A DNA stretch of 8,537 nt. Source: Betaproteobacteria bacterium. GTDB lineage: Bacteria; Pseudomonadota; Gammaproteobacteria; Burkholderiales; UBA9220. The notes under the pieces were generated by a model, which saw only the letters and a list, made by a program, of their open reading frames with translations, had not been told where the DNA came from and made no database searches. Numbering within the stretch: the first letter of the stretch is position 1; every line of letters starts with the position of its first letter. Shown here in pieces: positions 1 through 4,521 of the stretch. The position numbers were made by a program, and so were the translations under genes. Where the stretch lies: contig DOVS01000223.1 in assembly GCA_003519965.1 (NCBI GenBank), positions 1 through 8,537 of the forward strand. The letters are read 5' to 3'.

Positions 1-203
1 AAACACCAGATTCGGTTATAATTCCTTTCCATGCGAGGCAACGCTGTTTGGCCGGCTTGTTTTTTTACACGCGTTGATAATAATTAAGCATTGCATAATT
101 ACGCAGCAATAATTGCGGCATTGAGCATCGAGCCACAGTCCAATAAACCCGCAGAAGGAAATTAGCTATGGCCACGCTCAAGAAAATAAGGGCGCGGCCT
201 CAT
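1..203. other. AT-rich left-edge region without a supported gene
   Basis: I see no convincing gene here. The stretch around 75-120 is much more AT-rich than the rest of the window. It contains a TATAAT at 17-22, whose -35 partner would lie off the left edge, a T run at 60-66, and a small dyad GCAAT-A-ATTGC at about 105-115. An ATG at 168 has a plausible ribosome binding site (GAAGG near 153), but its frame runs straight through the terminator at 204-232 and then antisense to the DsrE-like gene, so I do not call it. Open frames on the minus strand here are under 30 codons and lack ribosome binding sites. The region may hold a promoter or the remnant of a gene start. Confidence 0.4.
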
Positions 204-232
204 AAAAACGGCCGCTTGCCGCGGCCGTTTTT
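204..232 (-). terminator. Rho-independent terminator of the DsrE-like gene (symmetric)
   Basis: A perfect 12-bp inverted repeat has arms at 204-215 (AAAAACGGCCGC) and 221-232 (GCGGCCGTTTTT) around a 5-nt loop. It gives a GC-rich 7-bp core flanked by A and T runs, so it reads as an intrinsic terminator on both strands. It starts 22 bp beyond the stop codon of the minus-strand DsrE-like gene, which it should end. Its symmetry means it would also stop transcription entering from the left. Confidence 0.9.
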
Positions 233-254
233 ACTGGGCGATAGACACGACGAG

Positions 255-782
255 TTAGGGATCGACTTCGGTATACCCTTGCTGATGCAGTTGGATCAGG
301 CGGATGACCGCTCCGGTGGTGACCCGCACGCGGGGCAGCAGGTTGGCGTTGGTCCAATGATGCCCTTTCATCGAGACCGCGCATTCTTCGATGTCGACGC
401 CGTTTTTCATCAGTTTAGCGATTAGGGGCTTATATGGGTTGCCGGTTTTGACGTGGCGGGCCGCATCGTAGGCTTTGTCGTTCAGCGTAAGGTACGCCAT
501 CTGGCCTTGAAATAGGCCGATAATTTTGCCGTCGACGCCCATGGCTTTAAACCGGTGGGAAAGCATTTCCATGTATTTCAACCCCACCGGGGTATCGCCG
601 ACGAAAGCCCGGTGATCCATATTGAAAACCACTTTCGCGTGGTTGATTTTCACCGGCACGTTGACATGAATGCCCGGCGCCGGGCTTTTCGCCATGGAGG
701 CCATGGCCCCCTGGGACAGACCGATGCTTCCACAGACCACGAGTGACGCGACGATTTTTATCCATTGCCTATTTCTAGTCAT
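255..782 (-). CDS. Exported DsrE/DsrF-like family protein
   Basis: This 175-residue protein resembles the DsrE/DsrF-like superfamily, small alpha/beta proteins that include sulfur-relay proteins. Residues 1-28 look like a signal peptide: basic start (TRNRQWIK), hydrophobic stretch (IVASLVVCGSIGL), and a likely cleavage after A-M-A at 26-28, placing the mature protein in the periplasm. The Cys at 17 is not in a good lipobox. The mature part starts with a strand (KVVFNMD, 50-56), has a second strand near 86-91 (KIIGLF), and carries one Cys at 134 in IEECAVSMKG, the position where family members usually have a reactive Cys. It ends with the typical GAVIRLIQLHQQGY helix and turn. The start is supported by GAAAGGGAA about 8 nt upstream (791-799). 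It lies downstream of cbbR on the same strand, 214 bp away, and probably has its own promoter. A sulfur-carrier role is possible but inferred; periplasmic members are largely uncharacterised. Confidence 0.85.
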   Translation of the reverse strand: MTRNRQWIKIVASLVVCGSIGLSQGAMASMAKSPAPGIHVNVPVKINHAKVVFNMDHRAFVGDTPVGLKYMEMLSHRFKAMGVDGKIIGLFQGQMAYLTLNDKAYDAARHVKTGNPYKPLIAKLMKNGVDIEECAVSMKGHHWTNANLLPRVRVTTGAVIRLIQLHQQGYTEVDP

Positions 783-996
783 TTGAACCGTTCCCTTTCA
801 TCAAGTTGAGCAGGTTGAGGTTGTACCGGTCACTCCGCTAATGTGTAGCGATCACCCGATGAGCTGTCGAGACAACCCGGTTGTTTCAGCAGACCTAGCT
901 TAGGAGTTCGACGTCGAATTAGCAAGGCCCTCGGCCGGACGGCCAAGGAGAAACCGTCCGCTTTCCCCATTAACGGCGCGCGATGAAACGACGGGG
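783..996. other. Intergenic region between cbbR and the DsrE-like gene, with dyads
   Basis: This 214-bp gap should hold the 3' end of the cbbR transcript and the promoter of the DsrE-like gene, both on the minus strand. I see no convincing -35/-10 pair. Four dyads stand out: ACAACC-C-GGTTGT at about 872-884, CCTA-GCT-TAGG at 894-904, a perfect 12-bp palindrome TTCGACGTCGAA at 907-918, and CGGACGG-N11-CCGTCCG at 936-960. The last has a 7-bp stem but no T run on either strand, so it is a weak terminator candidate for cbbR. The 907-918 palindrome could be a binding site for an unknown regulator. Confidence 0.4.
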
Positions 997-1911
997 CTAT
1001 TTCGACTGGCGCGCGATCAATCGCGCCGCTTCGCGCAGCAGGAAGCCCTTGAACGCTTGGGCCACCACCGACAACCGCTTGCTGCCGCGATGCACGACGA
1101 ACCAATGGCGAAGAATGGGAAACGATTTGATGTTAAGCACCGCCAGCCGCCCGGTTTCTATTTCCAAGGTGATGGTGTGCCGAGAAACCACGCCCAGCCC
1201 CATGCTGGCCTGAACCGCTTGCTTGATCGCCTCGGTGGTGCTCATTTCCATGCCGGTGCGCAAGGGAATGCCGTGCCGCGTAAAGAAGCGCTCCATCGCG
1301 ATGCGGGTGCCGGAGCCAGGCTCCCGCACCAGAAACGTTTCCTCGGCCAGCCGCTCGAGAGGGATTCGCACGCCCCCCGCCAACGGATGGGTTGGCGAAG
1401 CAATCACCACCAAGGGATTATCCATGAACGATTCAGCCGCCACGTCCATCCCTTCCGGCGGCTGGCCCATGATCGCCATGTCCATTTCATTTTCTTCCAG
1501 CTGTTTGAGCAGCACTTCGCGGTTGGCGACGTTCAGGCTCACCGAAATGCCGGGAAAACGCTGGCAGAATTGCGCCAACAATTGCGGCGCAAAATAGTTG
1601 GCGGTGCTGGCCACGGAAATGAGCAGTTTGCCGCGCTTCAGTCCCTTGAGCTCTTCCAGTACGTTTTCCGCCTCGGCCAACTGCCGGCCGATGGTGCGGC
1701 TATAGTGGTGCATTTCTTCGCCGGCGGCGGTCAGGTAGGTTTTTTTGCCCAGCTGCTCGAACAACGGCAGACCGACGTTGTCCTCCAACTGCTTAATCTG
1801 CATGGATACCGCCGGCTGGGACAGGTGCAGCTCGACGGCGGCGCGCGTATAACTGAGGTGCCGCGCCACCGCCTCGAACACCTTCAGCTGGCGAAGCGTC
1901 AAATGGAGCAT
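997..1911 (-). CDS. cbbR: CbbR, LysR-type regulator of the cbb (Calvin cycle) genes
   Basis: This 304-residue protein has the usual LysR-family length. The N-terminal winged helix-turn-helix covers about residues 4-63, with the recognition region TRAAVELHLSQPAVSMQIKQ (22-41) and the following LEDNVGLPLFEQLGKKTYLT, a pattern typical of CbbR. Residues from about 90 onward form the two-lobed effector-binding domain. In characterised CbbR proteins this domain senses Calvin-cycle or redox metabolites; the ligand here is unknown. The gene is transcribed away from cbbM, the classic arrangement. Its ATG is only 21 bp from the nearest operator dyad and has no clear Shine-Dalgarno sequence, which suggests low translation. 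A promoter for it can be read through the operator, so autorepression is likely. No better start exists; the next Met (residue 37) is inside the DNA-binding helix. I am sure of the family and confident of the CbbR assignment from sequence and context. Confidence 0.95.
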   Translation of the reverse strand: MLHLTLRQLKVFEAVARHLSYTRAAVELHLSQPAVSMQIKQLEDNVGLPLFEQLGKKTYLTAAGEEMHHYSRTIGRQLAEAENVLEELKGLKRGKLLISVASTANYFAPQLLAQFCQRFPGISVSLNVANREVLLKQLEENEMDMAIMGQPPEGMDVAAESFMDNPLVVIASPTHPLAGGVRIPLERLAEETFLVREPGSGTRIAMERFFTRHGIPLRTGMEMSTTEAIKQAVQASMGLGVVSRHTITLEIETGRLAVLNIKSFPILRHWFVVHRGSKRLSVVAQAFKGFLLREAARLIARQSK

Positions 1912-1932
1912 GGGCGTTTGCCGACTCTATCC

Positions 1933-1974
1933 ATAAGATTTATCTTATCATAACAATCATAATAATTGACTGTT
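1933..1974. promoter_or_regulatory. Predicted CbbR operator 1 (two dyads)
   Basis: Two interrupted dyads are visible. Dyad 1 is ATAAG-N6-CTTAT at 1933-1948, extended here to ATAAGAT-TT-ATCTTAT. Dyad 2 is AACAATCA-N7-TGACTGTT at 1952-1974, with one mismatch between the arms, and it overlaps the -35 region of cbbM. LysR-type regulators usually bind an upstream recognition site and a promoter-proximal activation site, and this pair fits that plan. Both dyads recur upstream of cbbQ. That CbbR is the binding protein is inferred from the adjacent cbbR gene. Confidence 0.8.
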
Positions 1975-1984
1975 CCTTATACAA
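1956..1984 (-). promoter_or_regulatory. Candidate cbbR promoter inside the operator
   Basis: On the minus strand, TTGTAT (1979-1984) and TATGAT (1956-1961) are separated by exactly 17 bp. Transcription would start near 1949, leaving a leader of about 37 nt. Operator dyad 2 then lies between the -35 and -10 of cbbR and dyad 1 covers its start site, so bound CbbR would be expected to block its own promoter. No matching promoter copy is needed at cbbQ, where no divergent gene exists. Confidence 0.5.
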
Positions 1985-1999
1985 AAGACTCGCTATAGT
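1971..1999 (+). promoter_or_regulatory. Candidate cbbM promoter
   Basis: TGTTCC (1971-1976), a 17-bp spacer and TATAGT (1994-1999) form a sigma70-like promoter with a poor -35 box, as expected for an activator-dependent promoter. The -35 overlaps the right arm of operator dyad 2. The cbbQ promoter aligns with the same layout (TGTTGT, 17 bp, TATGAT), which supports the choice. The predicted leader to cbbM is roughly 86 nt. Confidence 0.65.
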
Positions 2000-2044
2000 G
2001 TGTGCCCAAGGCCGTCCGTAGATGGCGGCGCCGGAATAACCGAC

Positions 2045-2067
2045 CCGCTTTCCCCCGCAGAAAGCGG
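2045..2067 (+). promoter_or_regulatory. Leader hairpin in the cbbM 5' untranslated region
   Basis: A perfect 8-bp stem, CCGCTTTC (2045-2052) and GAAAGCGG (2060-2067), encloses a 7-nt loop (CCCCGCA). It ends 13 nt before the cbbM ribosome binding site. It is followed by AAAA and no T run, so it is not a terminator. It could protect the mRNA 5' region or present a protein-binding loop. The cbbQ leader has no equivalent hairpin that I can see. Confidence 0.6.
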
Positions 2068-2080
2068 AAAACGACTTAAC

Positions 2081-2086
2081 AGGAGA
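2081..2086 (+). promoter_or_regulatory. Ribosome binding site that fixes the cbbM start
   Basis: AGGAGA lies 6 nt before the ATG at 2093. It decides the start against a GTG at 2000, from which the frame is also open; that GTG overlaps the predicted promoter and would add 31 residues not found in form II RuBisCO. Confidence 0.9.
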
Positions 2087-2092
2087 GAACCC

Positions 2093-3472
2093 ATGGATCA
2101 GTCCAATCGCTACGCCGACCTTAGCTTGAAGGAGGCCGATCTCATCAAGGGCGGCCGCCACGTGCTGTGCGCCTACATCATGAAGCCCAAGGCGGGCTAC
2201 GATTATCTGGCCACCGCCGCTCACTTTTCCGCCGAAAGCTCCACCGGCACCAATGTGGAAGTTTGCACCACCGATGATTTCACCCGAGGCGTCGATTCGC
2301 TCGTCTATGAGATCGACGAGGCCAAGGAGATTATGAAGATCGCCTATCCCATCGAGCTGTTCGACCGCAATATCACCGATGGCCGCGCCATGTTGGCTTC
2401 CTTTCTCACCCTCACCATCGGCAACAATCAAGGCATGGGCGATGTGGAATACGCGAAAATGCACGACTTCTACATCCCGCCGAAATTACTGCAATTGTTC
2501 GACGGCCCGGCCATGAACATTCAGGATATGTGGCGCGTGCTGGACCGCCCCATGGTGGACGGCGGCATGGTGGTGGGCACCATTATCAAGCCGAAACTGG
2601 GCTTGCGCCCGCAACCGTTCGCCGACGCCTGTTATCAATTCTGGCTCGGCGGCGACTTCATTAAGAACGACGAACCCCAAGGCAACCAGGTGTTCGCCCC
2701 GCTGAAAGAAACCATCCGCCTAGTGGCCGACGCGATGAAGCGCGCCCAGGACGCGACCGGTGAGGCCAAGCTCTTCTCGGCCAACATCACGGCCGACGAC
2801 TACCGCGAGATGATCGCCCGCGGCGAGTTCGTGCTGGAGACCTTCGGCGAGAACGCCAGCCACGTCGCCTTTCTGGTGGACGGCTATGTCGCCGGCCCGA
2901 CCGCAGTCACCACCTCCCGCCGCCGCTTCCCCAGCCAATTCCTCCATTATCATCGCGCGGGCCACGGCGCCGTCACCAGCCCGCAGGCCAAGCGCGGCTA
3001 CACCGCTTTCGTGCATTGTAAGATGAGCCGCCTGTCCGGCGCTTCCGGCATCCACACCGGCACCATGGGCTACGGTAAAATGGAAGGCGACGCGGCGGAC
3101 AAGGCGATCGCCTATATGCTGGAGCGCGACAGCGCCGACGGCCCCTTCTTTCATCAGGAATGGCTGGGCATGAAAGCCACCACGCCGATTATCTCCGGCG
3201 GCATGAACGCCCTGCGGCTGCCGGGCTTCTTCGACAACCTGGGCCACTGCAACGTTATCCAGACGTCCGGCGGCGGCGCTTTCGGCCATAAGGACGGCGG
3301 CGCGGCGGGCGCCAAATCGCTGCGTCAAGCACGCGACGCCTGGATGGCCGGCGTTAACTTGGTGGAATACGCCAAGGATCACCCCGAGCTGAAGGGCGCG
3401 TTCGAATCCTTCCACGGGGACGCCGATAAAATCTACCCCGGCTGGCGCGAGAAACTGAGCGTGCATAAGTAA
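2093..3472 (+). CDS. cbbM: Form II ribulose-1,5-bisphosphate carboxylase/oxygenase large subunit
   Basis: This 459-residue enzyme catalyses carboxylation of ribulose 1,5-bisphosphate to two 3-phosphoglycerates (and the oxygenase side reaction) in the cytoplasm. Form II works as a large-subunit oligomer without small subunits, and no cbbS is present. Starting at [10 protein letters not shown], my residue count agrees with Rhodospirillum rubrum numbering at every catalytic site: Glu48, Asn111, Lys166 in GTIIKPKLG, the carbamylated Lys191 with Asp193 and Glu194 in [11 protein letters not shown], His287 in HYHRAGHG, His321, loop-6 Lys329 in [10 protein letters not shown], and Ser368 in ISGGMNA. 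It should therefore be active. It has its own promoter and operator upstream and a strong terminator downstream, so it is probably a single-gene unit. CbbQ and CbbO encoded next are its likely activase. Form II enzymes usually suit high-CO2 or low-O2 conditions. Confidence 0.99.
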   Translation: MDQSNRYADLSLKEADLIKGGRHVLCAYIMKPKAGYDYLATAAHFSAESSTGTNVEVCTTDDFTRGVDSLVYEIDEAKEIMKIAYPIELFDRNITDGRAMLASFLTLTIGNNQGMGDVEYAKMHDFYIPPKLLQLFDGPAMNIQDMWRVLDRPMVDGGMVVGTIIKPKLGLRPQPFADACYQFWLGGDFIKNDEPQGNQVFAPLKETIRLVADAMKRAQDATGEAKLFSANITADDYREMIARGEFVLETFGENASHVAFLVDGYVAGPTAVTTSRRRFPSQFLHYHRAGHGAVTSPQAKRGYTAFVHCKMSRLSGASGIHTGTMGYGKMEGDAADKAIAYMLERDSADGPFFHQEWLGMKATTPIISGGMNALRLPGFFDNLGHCNVIQTSGGGAFGHKDGGAAGAKSLRQARDAWMAGVNLVEYAKDHPELKGAFESFHGDADKIYPGWREKLSVHK

Positions 3473-3498
3473 GCGGCAGTCTCGTCCCCGACGATAAC

Positions 3499-3526
3499 GC
3501 CCCCGTTCGCGGGGGCTTTTCTTTTT
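3499..3526 (+). terminator. Intrinsic terminator of cbbM
   Basis: A 7-bp stem GCCCCCG / CGGGGGC (3499-3505, 3510-3516) closes a TTCG tetraloop and is followed by TTTTCTTTTT (3517-3526). It lies 26 nt after the cbbM stop. It separates cbbM from cbbQO, so most cbbM transcripts should end here and cbbQ needs its own promoter. Confidence 0.95.
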
Positions 3527-3587
3527 CCACGCGCAACCGCCCGCCCGTAGGAATCACCGCCGCTCGATTGGCGCTCGGCCTCTATCC

Positions 3588-3628
3588 ATAAGCCTTTTCT
3601 TATCTAACAATCAAAATCGCTGACTGTT
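3588..3628. promoter_or_regulatory. Predicted CbbR operator 2 upstream of cbbQ
   Basis: Dyad 1 is ATAAG-N6-CTTAT at 3588-3603 and dyad 2 is AACAATCA-N7-TGACTGTT at 3606-3628, identical in arms to operator 1 and one base closer together. Dyad 2 again overlaps the -35 region. With no divergent gene here, this operator should act only on cbbQO. Binding by CbbR is inferred. Confidence 0.78.
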
Positions 3629-3653
3629 GTTTATGCAAAATTCCGACTATGAT
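3625..3653 (+). promoter_or_regulatory. Candidate cbbQO promoter
   Basis: TGTTGT (3625-3630), a 17-bp spacer and TATGAT (3648-3653) align position for position with the predicted cbbM promoter. The -10 is slightly closer to consensus than in the cbbM copy. The expected leader is about 46 nt, shorter than that of cbbM. Confidence 0.65.
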
Positions 3654-3705
3654 AGTCTGGAATTCAGCCGCATAACGCACGCCAGCAAAGAGCCAGGAGT
3701 CACCG

Positions 3706-4515
3706 ATGACCCATGATAGCGAACCCTACAAAATTCACCAGCCGCCTTTTTACCAACCGCAAGCCGATGAAGTCGCGCTCTACGAAGCCGCCTACGCGGC
3801 CCGTCTGCCCGTAATGATTAAGGGGCCCACCGGCTGCGGCAAATCCCGCTTTGTCGAATACATGGCGTGGAAGCTGGACAGGCCGCTGCTGACCGTGGCG
3901 TGCAACGAGGACATGACCGCTTCCGACTTGGTGGGCCGCTTTCTTCTCGACCCCCAGGGCACCCGCTGGCAAGACGGCCCGCTGACGTTGGCGGCGCGCA
4001 TCGGTGCGATTTGTTACCTGGATGAAATCGTCGAGGCGCGCAAGGACACCACGGTGGTGATTCACCCCCTCACCGATTACCGCCGTACGCTCCCCTTGGA
4101 CAAGAAAGGCGAATTAATTCAAGCTCACCCGGATTTTCAATTGGTGATTTCCTTCAACCCCGGCTATCAAAGCCTCATGAAGGATTTGAAGCAATCCACC
4201 AAGCAGCGCTTCGCCGCATTGGAGTTCGATTACGCCGACGCCGCCACGGAAACCGCCATCGTGGCGCAGGAAACCGGCGCCGACGCCGACACCTGCGACA
4301 AGCTGGTGCAAATCGCCCACCGCGCCCGCAATCTGAAAGGGCATGGCTTGGAAGAGGGGGTTTCCACCCGGTTGCTGGTCTACGCGGCGCAGCTGATCGT
4401 GCAGGGCATCGCGCCGCGCGCCGCCGGGCGCATGGCGCTATCGCGCCCGATTACCGACGACGCCGATATCCGCGACACGCTGGATAACGCCATCGACACC
4501 TTCTTCGACGTCTAG
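3706..4515 (+). CDS. cbbQ: CbbQ, AAA+ ATPase subunit of RuBisCO activase
   Basis: This 269-residue protein belongs to the MoxR-type AAA+ ATPases of the CbbQ/NirQ/NorQ group. Visible motifs are Walker A GPTGCGKS (40-47), Walker B ICYLDEI (102-108), a sensor-1-like LVISFNPG with Asn151, and an STKQRF segment (164-169) that supplies the likely arginine finger. CbbQ forms a ring that, with CbbO, uses ATP hydrolysis to remodel inhibited RuBisCO. Its position behind cbbM marks it as partner of the form II enzyme, matching the CbbQ2-CbbO2 type known from Acidithiobacillus. NorQ or NirQ is the main alternative by sequence, but the context argues against it. The start at 3706 follows AGGAG (3695-3699) by 6 nt. 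The stop is 6 nt before cbbO, so the two are co-transcribed and probably translationally coupled. Confidence 0.96.
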   Translation: MTHDSEPYKIHQPPFYQPQADEVALYEAAYAARLPVMIKGPTGCGKSRFVEYMAWKLDRPLLTVACNEDMTASDLVGRFLLDPQGTRWQDGPLTLAARIGAICYLDEIVEARKDTTVVIHPLTDYRRTLPLDKKGELIQAHPDFQLVISFNPGYQSLMKDLKQSTKQRFAALEFDYADAATETAIVAQETGADADTCDKLVQIAHRARNLKGHGLEEGVSTRLLVYAAQLIVQGIAPRAAGRMALSRPITDDADIRDTLDNAIDTFFDV

Positions 4516-4519
4516 GCGG
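4514..4519 (+). promoter_or_regulatory. cbbO ribosome binding site overlapping the cbbQ stop
   Basis: AGGCGG shares its first two bases with the cbbQ stop codon and sits only 2 nt before the cbbO ATG, which is closer than usual. Translation of cbbO probably relies on ribosomes finishing cbbQ, which would tie the two protein levels together. Confidence 0.5.
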
Positions 4520-4521
4520 TC

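Larger units (their letters stand above)
1926..1999. repeat. Duplicated cbb control segment, copy 1 (cbbR-cbbM)
   Basis: This segment aligns with 3581-3654 upstream of cbbQ. By hand count about 56 of 74 aligned bases match, with a single one-base gap. The identical blocks are TCTATCCATAAG, CTTATC, TAACAATCA and TGACTGTT, followed by the similar TTAT-N-CAAAA and a -10 box. Because the blocks keep their spacing, this looks like a functional copy of a regulatory region rather than chance similarity. Confidence 0.9.
3581..3654. repeat. Duplicated cbb control segment, copy 2 (cbbQ)
   Basis: This is the second copy of the segment at 1926-1999, in the same orientation relative to the downstream cbb gene. 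The bases between the conserved blocks have diverged (for example TAATAAT against AAATCGC in the dyad 2 spacer), while the blocks themselves are unchanged, which indicates selection on the blocks. Confidence 0.9.

Noticed and set aside
168..425. 85-codon plus-strand frame with a plausible ribosome binding site
   Set aside because: It reads through the terminator hairpin at 204-232 and then antisense to the DsrE-like gene, and its product resembles no family I recognise. Kept only as a low-interest finding about the start signal.
936..960. Hairpin CGGACGG-N11-CCGTCCG as terminator of cbbR
   Set aside because: The loop is long and no T run follows on either strand, so it is described only as a dyad.
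1057..1953. 298-codon plus-strand open frame
   Set aside because: It lies antisense to cbbR across nearly its whole length; it is rich in His, Gln and Arg, as expected of a shadow frame in GC-rich DNA, and cbbR is clearly real.
2000..2092. Upstream GTG start extending cbbM by 31 residues
   Set aside because: The GTG overlaps the predicted -10 region, the extra residues are absent from form II RuBisCO, and the ATG at 2093 has a good ribosome binding site and correct family numbering.
2720..3466. 248-codon minus-strand open frame opposite cbbM
   Set aside because: It is a shadow of cbbM, with Ala/Gly/Val-rich composition, no ribosome binding site of note and no recognisable domain.
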